From: Nakamurella silvestris
GTDB taxonomy: Bacteria > Actinomycetota > Actinomycetes > Mycobacteriales > Nakamurellaceae
Assembly: GCA_003576535.1 (NCBI GenBank)
Contig: QXCQ01000131.1
Span: forward strand, 1 to 42,578
Reading direction: 5' to 3'
DNA length: 42,578 nt
Made by a program: the position numbers and the translations under genes. Each line of letters begins with the position of its first letter. Within the stretch, counting starts at the first letter, position 1. This document shows positions 19,388 through 28,595 of the stretch, piece by piece. The notes beneath the pieces were generated by a model. It searched no databases, was not told the origin of the DNA, and worked only from the letters and a program-made list of their open reading frames with translations.

Positions 19388-20263
19388 ATGACCTCGAACA
19401 CCCGCCTCCCCAATTCCCCGCTCCGTGTGGCTGTCCCGAACAAGGGCACCTTGAGCGAACCCGCCGCCGACATGTTGCGTGAGGCCGGCTACCGCCAGCG
19501 CAACGAATCGCGCGACCTGACCCTGCTCGACGTCGCCAACGACATCGAGTTCTTCTTCCTCCGCCCCAAGGACATCGCCATCTACGTCGGCTCGGGGGAG
19601 CTCGACCTGGGAATCACCGGCCGGGATCTGGCTGCCGACTCCCAGGCGGGCGTCGTCGAGCAGCTGGGCCTGGGCTTCGGCCACTCCAGCTTCCGGTACG
19701 CCGCCCCTGCCACCGGTGAGTGGTCGGTCAAGGACCTCGCCGGGATCCGGGTCGCCACCGCCTACCCGAATCTGGTGCGCCAGGACCTGGCCGCGCAGGG
19801 TGTGGAGGCGGAGGTCATCCGACTGGACGGTGCGGTCGAGATCTCGATCCAGCTCGGTGTCGCAGATGCCATCGCCGACGTCGTCGGCTCCGGCCGGACC
19901 CTTCGACAGCACGGATTGGCCGCCTTCGGGCCGGTCATCTGCGATTCGGAGGCGGTGGTGGTCTCGCGGGCCGGGACCGACCTGCCCCACGCTGCGCGCC
20001 AGGTGGTCAACCGCCTGCAGGGTGTGGTGTTCGCCCAGCAGTACGTCATGCTCGACTACGACTGCCCGCGGGCGTTGCTGGAGCAGGCGACGGCGATCAC
20101 CCCGGGCCTGGAATCACCCACGGTGGCTCCGCTGGCGGACAAGGACTGGGTCGCCGTGCGCGCCATGGTCAAGCGCAACAAGGCCAACCCGGTGATGGAC
20201 GCCTTGTTCGACCTGGGAGCCAAGGCCATTCTCACCTCGGACATCCGTTCCTGCCGCCTCTGA
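19388..20263 (+). CDS. hisG: ATP phosphoribosyltransferase, long form
   Basis: 291 residues; first and feedback-inhibited step of histidine synthesis. The N-terminal domain reads [19 protein letters not shown]. The PRPP-binding loop is [34 protein letters not shown] is also typical. The C-terminal ~75 residues ([15 protein letters not shown] ... [12 protein letters not shown]) are the ACT-like regulatory domain of the long, HisZ-independent form. ATG 19388 with only a weak AGAAG ribosome site. A strong hairpin follows at 20295-20328. Confidence 0.97.
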   Translation: MTSNTRLPNSPLRVAVPNKGTLSEPAADMLREAGYRQRNESRDLTLLDVANDIEFFFLRPKDIAIYVGSGELDLGITGRDLAADSQAGVVEQLGLGFGHSSFRYAAPATGEWSVKDLAGIRVATAYPNLVRQDLAAQGVEAEVIRLDGAVEISIQLGVADAIADVVGSGRTLRQHGLAAFGPVICDSEAVVVSRAGTDLPHAARQVVNRLQGVVFAQQYVMLDYDCPRALLEQATAITPGLESPTVAPLADKDWVAVRAMVKRNKANPVMDALFDLGAKAILTSDIRSCRL

Positions 20264-20294
20264 GGCAGCAGCAGGCCCATCGATCATGCTCGAC

Positions 20295-20328
20295 ACGTCC
20301 CGGTCCGCGGTCTCGCGGGCCGGGGCGT
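20295..20328. terminator. Bidirectional terminator between hisG and nuclease gene
   Basis: About 15 bp stem ACGTCCCGGTCCGCG with its partner CGCGGGCCGGGGCGT (G-T wobbles) around loop GTCT, in the convergent gap 20264-20361. Confidence 0.6.
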
Positions 20329-20361
20329 TGTCGTCGGCGGCCGGTGGTTGCGGGCGCGGGA

Positions 20362-21303
20362 TCAGTTCCCGGACGGGATGACCGCCGGCGCGCCCGGGTA
20401 GGGCGGGGGCGTGCCACCGAATTCCGGACACAGCGCCTGGTGATTGCACCAGCCGCACAGTTTCGTCTTCTGCGGGCGGAAGTCGCCCGATTCGATCGCG
20501 GCACCGATCGCCCGCCACAGTGCCCCGAGCATCCGTTCGAACACCACCAGTTCCTGCTCGGAGGGCCCGTAGGTGAGCGGTTTGGCGTCGGCCAGGTAGA
20601 GCAGTTTGAGCTGGGTCGGGATCACTCCACGCAGCCGCCAGAGCATGAGCGCGTAGAACTTCAACTGGTACATCGCCTTGCCCTCGAAACCTTCGCCGGG
20701 GGACTTGCCGGTCTTGTAGTCGACCACCCGGACCTGGCCGGTGGGGGCGACGTCGATCCGGTCGACGTACCCGCGCAACGGCACCTCGCCGTCGATGGAG
20801 ACCTCCAGCAGCATCTCGCAGGAATCCGCGTCGAAACGGGTCGGATCCTCGAGGGTGAAGTAGGTCCGGACGAGGGTGCGCGCCGAATCCAACCAGGTGG
20901 GTTCGTCCAAGGCGCCGACCATCTCCTCCCATTCGGTGTGTTCGGCGCGCAGCCGCTCCCAGACCGCATCCACCGTTGCCGCGGTCGCGTCGGGGGTGCG
21001 AACCGCTGCGGGACGGCCGAACATGTCTTCCAGGACCGCGTGCACCAGGGTCCCGCGCACGGCGGCCGGGCTCGGTGGCTCGGGCAGCCGGTCGATCGTG
21101 CGGAACCGGTAGAGCAACGGGCACTGTTTGAAGTCCTGGGCACGGGAGGGCGACAGTGCCAACGGGCGGCGGAGCAGGGGAGCATCGCCCGGACCTGCAA
21201 CGGGTCCACCATCGGCACCCCCGGTCGGGAGAGTCGGATCCGCGGCCGGGTGCGGCGCGTCGGCGGGTGCCGGTGCCGGGGCGGGAAGGTTGATGGTGGA
21301 CAT
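20362..21303 (-). CDS. RecB-family PD-(D/E)XK nuclease with Fe-S cluster motif
   Basis: 313 residues. The nuclease core shows GYVDRID (Asp181) and VVDYKTGK (Asp195, Lys197), the D...DxK arrangement of the AddB/RecB C-terminal nuclease. Four cysteines sit where AddB/Cas4-like enzymes hold a 4Fe-4S cluster: Cys61 (DFKQCPLLYRF) and C283-x2-C286-x5-C292 near the C-terminus. The first 40 residues are Pro/Ala-rich and probably disordered. This is the orthologue position of M. tuberculosis Rv2119. No helicase domain, so a stand-alone exonuclease. Start ATG 21303 with a TACGGT box 6 nt upstream. Confidence 0.9.
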   Translation of the reverse strand: MSTINLPAPAPAPADAPHPAADPTLPTGGADGGPVAGPGDAPLLRRPLALSPSRAQDFKQCPLLYRFRTIDRLPEPPSPAAVRGTLVHAVLEDMFGRPAAVRTPDATAATVDAVWERLRAEHTEWEEMVGALDEPTWLDSARTLVRTYFTLEDPTRFDADSCEMLLEVSIDGEVPLRGYVDRIDVAPTGQVRVVDYKTGKSPGEGFEGKAMYQLKFYALMLWRLRGVIPTQLKLLYLADAKPLTYGPSEQELVVFERMLGALWRAIGAAIESGDFRPQKTKLCGWCNHQALCPEFGGTPPPYPGAPAVIPSGN

Positions 21304-21315
21304 GGCTTCACCGTA
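21301..21315 (-). promoter_or_regulatory. Leaderless promoter of the RecB-like nuclease
   Basis: Minus-strand TACGGT (21315-21310), 6-nt spacer GAAGCC, ATG. It lies back-to-back with the leaderless promoter of the M50 protease, 115 nt away. Confidence 0.55.
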
Positions 21316-21417
21316 CGTCGGCCCACCGACACCCGACGACCGTGACGCACCGGTCGGCACCCGTCGCCCTTCCGCGGCGGGGAAGGTGGCAGAGCACCCG
21401 CCCGAGCCGTCGTCACC

Positions 21418-21432
21418 TACCATCGGAGAGTG
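21418..21432 (+). promoter_or_regulatory. Leaderless promoter of the M50 protease
   Basis: TACCAT (21418-21423), 6-nt spacer CGGAGA, GTG 21430. The same -10 sequence as uvrA. Confidence 0.55.
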
Positions 21433-22521
21433 AATCGCAGGTGGGTCGACGGCATCCGGATCGGAAGGTTCGCCGGTATCCCGATCATCGTCGCCCCCTC
21501 CTGGCTGCTGTCCATCCTGGTCATCATGTACATCGGTGCGCCGGTGGTCGTCGAGGCGGTCCCCGGAACCAGCGAGGGCAGGTCCTATCTCATCGCGGCC
21601 CTGCTCGGCGTCCTGCTCGGGCTGAGTGTGCTCCTGCACGAACTGGGCCACTGCATCGCCGCCATGAGGCTGAAGGTGCCGGTCCACAGCGTGCGGCTCT
21701 ACCTGCTCGGGGGTGTGTCGGAGGTGGGCAGGTCGCCGCGGTCACCCGGGGAGGAGGCCCAGATCGCGGCCGCCGGCCCGGTGGTCTCGGTGGTCCTCGC
21801 CGCCGCGGCGACGGGTCTGGCCACCCTCACCGAACCGCACACCCTCCGGTGGCTCCTGCTGGTCCAACTCGCGCTGGCGAACGGGTTGATCGCACTGTTC
21901 AACCTCATCCCGGCGCTCCCGCTGGACGGCGGGCGGGTGCTGCGCGCAGGCGTGTGGCGGCTGTGGGGTCGGCGCGGGGCGGGGACGACCGCCGCGGTGG
22001 TCGGTGGCTACCTGGTCGCACTCGGACTGCTCGTCTGGGGAGGGTTCCTGCTTGCCGGCGGCACCAAGGTTGCCGTGCTGCAGGCGACCATCGCCTTCGC
22101 GATGGCACTGTTCATCGGTGTCGGGGCCTTCGGCGAACGGGCGGTGCGGTCGTCCCCCGGACGGGCCTTCGCCATCGCCGATTTCGCCCACCCCTGTGTC
22201 GAGGTCCCGTCCGCCACTCCGGTGGCACAGGCACTGCGCCTGTCCGCCGGTGCCGAGGTCGCACTGGCCGGAGAACATGGCAACATCATCGGCGTCCTCG
22301 ACCGGGAAGCCGCCGAATCCTTGCAGCTCACCTCACCGGGGGCACCCGCGTTCGCGGCCTCCCATCCCATCGGCCCGGAGCAGGTCATTTTGTTCAGCGA
22401 CACCGCGCAGGAGGTAATGGAGGTGGTCCGGGCATCCGGGTCGGAGTATTTCCTGCTGATCGGGAGCGAGGGGCAGGCGGCCGGGGTCCTGCGCCGCACG
22501 GATCTGGGACGCAGCGGTTGA
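21430..22521 (+). CDS. Site-2 protease-like M50 metalloprotease with C-terminal CBS-like region
   Basis: 363 residues. An intramembrane zinc protease: HELGH at 70-74 in a membrane helix and the third ligand in NLIPALPLDGGR (Asp166). Five to six hydrophobic spans lie between residues 18 and 240. The C-terminal ~120 residues (ADFAHPCVEVPSATPV ... GSEYFLLIGSEGQAAGVLRR) resemble a degenerate CBS pair, as in the SpoIVFB/CBS subgroup. It could cleave membrane-bound regulators such as anti-sigma factors, but no partner is identified. Adjacent to trmI and mpa, a conserved actinobacterial arrangement. GTG start (MNRRWVDGIRIG after initiation), leaderless. Confidence 0.93.
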   Translation: MNRRWVDGIRIGRFAGIPIIVAPSWLLSILVIMYIGAPVVVEAVPGTSEGRSYLIAALLGVLLGLSVLLHELGHCIAAMRLKVPVHSVRLYLLGGVSEVGRSPRSPGEEAQIAAAGPVVSVVLAAAATGLATLTEPHTLRWLLLVQLALANGLIALFNLIPALPLDGGRVLRAGVWRLWGRRGAGTTAAVVGGYLVALGLLVWGGFLLAGGTKVAVLQATIAFAMALFIGVGAFGERAVRSSPGRAFAIADFAHPCVEVPSATPVAQALRLSAGAEVALAGEHGNIIGVLDREAAESLQLTSPGAPAFAASHPIGPEQVILFSDTAQEVMEVVRASGSEYFLLIGSEGQAAGVLRRTDLGRSG

Positions 22522-22553
22522 GCCCTCCGCCGGTCGTCAGGACGAACCGGTAG

Positions 22554-23692
<1,139 letters not shown>

Positions 23693-23693
<1 letters not shown>

Positions 23694-23716
23694 ATCGCGA
23701 CCGGGCCCGGTCGATC
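23693..23716. terminator. Short palindrome between convergent trmI and membrane protein gene
   Basis: GATCG(C)GACCGGG|CCCGGTCGATC: near-perfect dyad starting at the trmI stop codon and ending at the opposite gene's stop. There is no loop in the tightest pairing, so the structure would open at the centre. Confidence 0.4.
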
Positions 23717-24473
23717 AGCCCTGGTCCTCCGGGCCGAGGGTGCCGTCACAGGCCAGCCAGTGGCCGGCCGCGTTCTTGTGCAGGGTGGCCGTCTGCTGTC
23801 GCTGGTCGGTCTGGCCGGTCGTGGCGTTCACCGAGTTGATCGTGTAGATGACGGCGGCCGTGTCCTCGTTCTCCTGGACGCTGTCGATGGTGACGGTGAT
23901 GGTGGCCCCGGCCTGCTGGATCTGGGTGACGGTGTCCTGGATCTGTTGTGGGGTGACCTTCTCCGCGGTGCAGGTGAGGTCGTTGACCGCGTTGTAGTTG
24001 TTGCTGTCGATCGCCGCCTTGAGCTGACCGGCCACCGCGGTGGCGGAGATGCTCGTCCCACCTGCGCCGGCGTCCGAGTCCTTCTTGAAGAACAGGAAGT
24101 AGGAGCCGATCCCGGCTCCGGCCAGCACCAGGATCCCGACGAGGACGGCGATCACCATGCCGTTACGGTTCCGCGGGGGCTGCCCGTACGGACCGGGCTG
24201 GTAGCCGGGCTGGTACGGCGGCGGGAATCCTGGACCCGCCTGGTCGTAGCCGTTCGGTTGGTACCCGTTCGGGCCACCGGGATGCTGCGGGGCCTGCTGG
24301 AAGGCGGCCCGGTTGTACTCGGCCTGGTTGAATCCACCGTCGAAACCCGCCGGCCCGCCCTGGGTACCGGGGTAGGGGTATCCCTCCTGGCGCATCCCGG
24401 GGTCGGGCTGCGGGTACCCGCCCTGGTAGTTGCCCTGCGGATCGCCGGTTGATCCGTTCCATGGTCCAGACAT
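23715..24473 (-). CDS. Single-pass membrane protein with Pro/Gly/Tyr-rich N-terminus
   Basis: 252 residues. Residues 1-100 are a low-complexity cytoplasmic segment rich in Pro, Gly, Tyr, Gln and Asn (repeats of GYQP, PGYQPGPYGQPP). A TM helix follows (GMVIAVLVGILVLAGAGIGSYFLFF, about 105-130), then an extracytoplasmic domain of about 115 residues with two cysteines (DLTCTAEKV and WLACDG), reminiscent of DUF4878/lumazine-binding-like folds common in actinobacterial surface proteins. Function unknown. Start ATG 24473 with GGAAGG 8 nt upstream. Divergent from mpa. Confidence 0.8.
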   Translation of the reverse strand: MSGPWNGSTGDPQGNYQGGYPQPDPGMRQEGYPYPGTQGGPAGFDGGFNQAEYNRAAFQQAPQHPGGPNGYQPNGYDQAGPGFPPPYQPGYQPGPYGQPPRNRNGMVIAVLVGILVLAGAGIGSYFLFFKKDSDAGAGGTSISATAVAGQLKAAIDSNNYNAVNDLTCTAEKVTPQQIQDTVTQIQQAGATITVTIDSVQENEDTAAVIYTINSVNATTGQTDQRQQTATLHKNAAGHWLACDGTLGPEDQG

Positions 24474-24782
24474 CGTGGGTGCCTTCCGGTGCGCTGATAC
24501 CGCGCGGTGGGCGCGGGTGCCGGGAACCCCGGTCACGGAAGATCAGATGCGGCGAGCGGTCGGTATGTTCCCGACGGCAGCGATCCTCGTCGGCTCGCGG
24601 CCCGGAGCCGGTGGTCGCGGAGGTTCCCGCAGGAGCACTTCCGCCGCGCCACCGTGGCTGAAACTGCGGTGTCACACCCGCCGAGTAGGGTTGAACGTGT
24701 CGGTGCGAGAGGTGTTTTCGAGCCCGACATCAAGTGTGTGACGCCCAGTTTTCCCGTGGGTACAGACAGTGGGGAGGCCCGT
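24474..24782. other. Divergent intergenic region upstream of mpa
   Basis: 309 nt without a gene I can support. A candidate -10 for mpa, TAGGGT, is at 24686-24691 with no convincing -35; it would give a roughly 85-nt leader. The GGGGAGG at 24771-24777 is the mpa ribosome site. An in-frame GTG at 24739 could extend mpa but has no ribosome site. Confidence 0.5.
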
Positions 24783-26558
24783 GTGACCGGATCCGATTCG
24801 ACCGGCGAGTCCAGAGGTGGCTTTTTCGGTGGTGGTACCGGCCAGACGCCGGACCAGCTCCGGGCCCAGATTCGCGACCTGAGCGAGGAGATCAGCACCC
24901 TGCGCCGCCGGGTGGCGTCCTCGCCGACCGACAGTCGGCCGCTGGAACGCAGACTCGCCGAGGCGCAGAACCACGTCTCCACCCTCACCGAGCGCAACGA
25001 GAAGCTCGCTGCCACGCTGCGCGATGCCCGCACTCAGCTCCTGCAGCTCAAGGAGGAGGTCGATCGCCTCGCCCAGCCGCCGAGCGGTTACGGGGTTTTC
25101 CTGGAGCCCGGCCCGGACAACACCCTGGAGGTGTACACCTCCGGCAGGCGGATGCGACTGACGGCCTCGCCGAACGTCACCGTCGCGGAGCTGACCCGTG
25201 GCCAGCAGCTCCGGCTGAACGAGGCGCTGACCGTGGTCGAAGGAGCGAACTTCGAGCAGGTCGGCGAGGTGTCCTCGCTGCGTGAACTGCTCAGCGACGG
25301 CAGGGCCCTGGTCATCGGGCATGCCGACGAGGAACGGGTGATCCGGTTGGCCGGACCGCTGCTCGACGTCGCCCTGAAGCCGGGGGATTCGCTCCTGGTC
25401 GACACCAAGGCCGGATACGCCTACGAGAAGGTGCCCAAGGCCGAGGTCGAGGATCTGGTGCTGGAAGAGGTGCCGGACGTCGACTACAGCGACATCGGCG
25501 GCCTGACCAGGCAGATCGAACAGATCCGGGATGCGGTCGAACTGCCCTTCCTGCACGCCGAACTCTTCAGCGAGTACAAACTGCGTCCGCCGAAGGGGGT
25601 GCTGCTGTACGGCCCTCCCGGTTGTGGCAAGACGCTGATCGCCAAGGCCGTGGCCAACTCGTTGGCGAAGAAGGTCGCCGCGGCCCGCGGGCTCGAGCAC
25701 ATGACGAGCTACTTCCTGAACATCAAGGGCCCGGAGCTGCTGAACAAGTACGTCGGCGAGACCGAGCGGACCATCCGGTTGATCTTCCAACGGGCCCGGG
25801 AGAAGGCCTCCGACGGCACCCCGGTGATCGTCTTCTTCGACGAGATGGACTCGATCTTCCGGACCCGTGGGTCGGGTGTGTCCAGCGATGTCGAGACCAC
25901 GATCGTGCCGCAGCTGCTCAGCGAGATCGACGGTGTGGAGGGCTTGGAGAACGTCATCGTCATCGGTGCCTCCAACCGGGAGGACATGATCGACCCGGCG
26001 ATCCTGCGGCCCGGGCGGCTGGACGTCAAGATCAAGATCGAACGTCCGGACGCCGAGGCGGCCAGGGACATCTTCGCCAAGTACCTGACCACCTCGCTGC
26101 CGATCCATGCCGATGATCTGGCCGAGTTCGGCGGGGACCGCGCGGCGACCATCGAGGCGATGATCCAGCACACGGTGGAGCGGATGTACACCGAGAACGA
26201 GGACAACCGGTTCCTGGAGGTCACCTACGCCAACGGTGACAAGGAGATCCTGTACTTCAAGGACTTCAACTCCGGGGCGATGATCCAGAACATCGTCGAC
26301 CGGGCGAAGAAGGCGGCGATCAAGGAGCGGATCGAGTCCGGGGCCCAGGGGCTGCGCGTGTCGCAGCTGATGGACGCCATCCTCGACGAGTTCGCCGAGA
26401 ACGAGGACCTGCCGAACACCACCAACCCGGACGACTGGGCGAGGATCTCCGGGAAGAAGGGGGAGCGGATCGTGTACATCCGCACCCTGGTCTCCGGGAA
26501 GAACGTCGAGGGGTCGAGGTCCATCGACACCGCCGCGAACACCGGCCAGTACCTCTAG
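24783..26558 (+). CDS. mpa: Proteasome-associated AAA ATPase (Mpa/ARC)
   Basis: 591 residues. Hexameric unfoldase that binds Pup through its coiled coil and feeds pupylated proteins to the 20S core. Order: disordered Gly-rich start; coiled coil about 20-85 ([19 protein letters not shown]...); two OB-fold segments (about 95-230); AAA domain with Walker A GPPGCGKT near 277 and Walker [11 protein letters not shown] near 350; arginine-finger region RPGRLD. The C-terminus ends in GQYL, the motif that docks into the proteasome alpha-ring. GTG 24783 is chosen for GGGGAGG at 5-nt spacing. Genes for kinase and exporter separate it from dop, unlike the tighter mycobacterial cluster. Confidence 0.97.
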   Translation: MTGSDSTGESRGGFFGGGTGQTPDQLRAQIRDLSEEISTLRRRVASSPTDSRPLERRLAEAQNHVSTLTERNEKLAATLRDARTQLLQLKEEVDRLAQPPSGYGVFLEPGPDNTLEVYTSGRRMRLTASPNVTVAELTRGQQLRLNEALTVVEGANFEQVGEVSSLRELLSDGRALVIGHADEERVIRLAGPLLDVALKPGDSLLVDTKAGYAYEKVPKAEVEDLVLEEVPDVDYSDIGGLTRQIEQIRDAVELPFLHAELFSEYKLRPPKGVLLYGPPGCGKTLIAKAVANSLAKKVAAARGLEHMTSYFLNIKGPELLNKYVGETERTIRLIFQRAREKASDGTPVIVFFDEMDSIFRTRGSGVSSDVETTIVPQLLSEIDGVEGLENVIVIGASNREDMIDPAILRPGRLDVKIKIERPDAEAARDIFAKYLTTSLPIHADDLAEFGGDRAATIEAMIQHTVERMYTENEDNRFLEVTYANGDKEILYFKDFNSGAMIQNIVDRAKKAAIKERIESGAQGLRVSQLMDAILDEFAENEDLPNTTNPDDWARISGKKGERIVYIRTLVSGKNVEGSRSIDTAANTGQYL

Positions 26559-26566
26559 ACTCCGCT

Positions 26567-26632
26567 GACCGCGCTCCTTCCCGACTTCCGCGCTCGTTGC
26601 ATGCAGCGCGATTGTCGGGAAGGAGCGCGGTC
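26567..26632 (+). terminator. Long nested hairpin after mpa
   Basis: 19-bp perfect arms (26567-26585 with 26614-26632, starting GACCGCGCTCC) enclose an inner CGCGCT/AGCGCG stem. It begins 8 nt after the mpa stop. No related copy was found elsewhere in the window. Confidence 0.65.
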
Positions 26633-26646
26633 TCGGATCACCCCGA

Positions 26647-26702
26647 CCCGCGAGTGGACGCCCACACTCCAAAAACCTGGGGGGTGGAGGTCCACTCGCG
26701 GG
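26647..26702. repeat. Dispersed palindrome, family A copy
   Basis: Outer 13 bp CCCGCGAGTGGAC with exact complement at 26690-26702; the inner arm pairs with three mismatches around AAAACC. Outer arms and CCACAC core match 8154-8206 and the array at 1-340. It lies between the mpa hairpin and the kinase start. Confidence 0.75.
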
Positions 26703-26732
26703 AGGGGAGATCGGCGGTCGCCGGGTGGGGTG

Positions 26733-28595
26733 ATGTTGCCCAAGGACACCGACAGAGACCCCTCGGCGAGTGATACTGATCGGGTGATTCCGACAATTCC
26801 GGGTGTGGTCCTCGCCGAGGAGATCGGCGCGGGTGGATTCGCCACCGTGTACCGGGGCACCCAGACGATGATCGGGCGGGATGTCGCGGTCAAACTCGAC
26901 ACCCGCCGGCTGACGGCCGACCGCGACCGTCGTCGCTTCGAACGTGAGGTCCAGGCGGCCGGAATGGTGGCCGCCCACCCGAACATCGTCTCCCTCTACG
27001 ACGCCGGGATCACCGAGGACAGCCGCCCGTACCTGGTGATGGAGCTGTGCACCGGCGGCTCCTACGGTCAACGGATCAAACGGTCCGGGGCCGTGCCCCT
27101 GCACGAGTGCATCGAGGTCGGTATCGCCATCGCCGATGCCCTCGCCGCCGCCCACGACCAGGGGATCCTGCACCGGGACGTCAAACCCGGCAACATCCTG
27201 ATCAGCCAGTACGGCGCGCCGATGCTGGCCGATTTCGGTCTCGCCGTCCTGCCCCGACCGGGCTTCGACGTCTCCGTCACCCTGGAATCGCTGACGCCGG
27301 CCTACTCCGCACCCGAGACCTTCGCCCTGAAACCTCCGACGGCCTCGGCCGACATCTTCGGCCTGGGTACCACCCTGTACGCCATGTTGCAGGGCCGCGC
27401 TCCCCATTCCGATCCGTCCGGTCAGCCGCCGTCCCTGCCGAAGCTCTTGTACCTGCTCAACGAACCTCTCCCGCCGCTCCCCGGCTATCCCGCCGCGGAT
27501 CGACTGATGCAGGTCATCTGGCGGGCGACCGCCGCCGAACCGGCGAACCGGTACTTCTCGGCGGCAGCGATGCGCGATGCCCTGCGGGAACTGCGCGGCG
27601 GCCATCCGGCCGGGACCTGGGGGAATCCGCTGGTCGGGCGGGTGGGGCAAGCGCCGGTCCCTGGACCCGTAACGCCTGGACCCGTAACGCCTGGGCCGGT
27701 GCCGCCGAACACCCGCACCGGCGATTTCACCCTGTTCAACGCCCTCCTGGGCGAGGGATCGAGCGGCAGCGAGGGGACCGGTCGCCGCGCCCCGGGCAGC
27801 AACACCGGTAACAACACCAGCAACCACACCGCACCGCCGTTCCCGCCTGCGCCTGGTCGACCCGGGGCCTCGACCGCCTCCGGACCCGCGCCGGTGGGGC
27901 CACCGCCGAGCCGACCTGCCGGGCCCGCAGCCGCGGACCGACGGCGGGGGCGGCGGCGCGGCCTGCTGATCGCCGGCGCGGTCGCCGCCGTCCTGCTGGG
28001 CGGTACGGCCGTCTACGTCATCCCGAAGCTCAACCCGGCTGCGGGGGTGGCCGAGCCGAACCGCACCGCCACGATCGACTCCACCACCGGGGAGACCACC
28101 GCCGGGCCGGCGACGAGCGGGCCAGTGACGAGCGGGCCGGCGACCGCCGATCCGACCACCGATCCGACCACTGATCCGACCACCGATCCGTCCGATCCCG
28201 ACACCACGGAGGCCACCGGCACCCGTGCGATCTTCCCGGCGGCCGTGGTGGGTGAGTGTTTCCGCGGCATCCTGGACGCCGGTGATTCCCGGACAGCTGC
28301 CGCGACGGACTGCGACGACCCGCACTACTACGAGGTGTTCGCGGTCGGCACCCTCGATCCGGACACCGTCAGCCCGTTGATGTCCGATGTGGTGAAGGAC
28401 AAGTCGGTCAAGAAGACCTGCTCGCAGAAGGCCCTCAAGGACTACCTGGGGGACGATGCCCCGAAGGGCCTGTCGATCGAGGTGCTACCGCCCCGGGAGG
28501 CCCTGTTCTACCAGGGGGAGAAGTCCTTCCGTTGCCTGGCCACCCAGGTCGGGGCCGGTGAGGTCACCGGTCACCTCAGCGACGAAAGTAACTGA
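26733..28595 (+). CDS. Membrane Ser/Thr protein kinase with extracellular Septum_form-like domain
   Basis: 620 residues. Hanks-type kinase, residues about 25-285: glycine loop GAGGFATV 32-39, Lys54 in VAVKLD, catalytic HRDVKPGN (Asp149, Lys151, Asn154), ADFG 166-169, and SAPE 192-195. All catalytic residues are present. A Pro/Gly/Ser-rich linker follows with PGPVT repeats, then one TM (LLIAGAVAAVLLGGTAVYVIP, near 410-430). Outside is a Thr/Pro/Asp linker with DPTT repeats, then a C-terminal domain starting VGECFRGIL with four cysteines and the C-DDPHYYEVF motif, resembling the Septum_form (pfam13845-type) domain instead of PASTA. ATG 26733 has only a G-rich ribosome site; GTG 26784 is an alternative. 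The 3' end overlaps the convergent gene by 20 nt. Confidence 0.88.
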   Translation: MLPKDTDRDPSASDTDRVIPTIPGVVLAEEIGAGGFATVYRGTQTMIGRDVAVKLDTRRLTADRDRRRFEREVQAAGMVAAHPNIVSLYDAGITEDSRPYLVMELCTGGSYGQRIKRSGAVPLHECIEVGIAIADALAAAHDQGILHRDVKPGNILISQYGAPMLADFGLAVLPRPGFDVSVTLESLTPAYSAPETFALKPPTASADIFGLGTTLYAMLQGRAPHSDPSGQPPSLPKLLYLLNEPLPPLPGYPAADRLMQVIWRATAAEPANRYFSAAAMRDALRELRGGHPAGTWGNPLVGRVGQAPVPGPVTPGPVTPGPVPPNTRTGDFTLFNALLGEGSSGSEGTGRRAPGSNTGNNTSNHTAPPFPPAPGRPGASTASGPAPVGPPPSRPAGPAAADRRRGRRRGLLIAGAVAAVLLGGTAVYVIPKLNPAAGVAEPNRTATIDSTTGETTAGPATSGPVTSGPATADPTTDPTTDPTTDPSDPDTTEATGTRAIFPAAVVGECFRGILDAGDSRTAAATDCDDPHYYEVFAVGTLDPDTVSPLMSDVVKDKSVKKTCSQKALKDYLGDDAPKGLSIEVLPPREALFYQGEKSFRCLATQVGAGEVTGHLSDESN

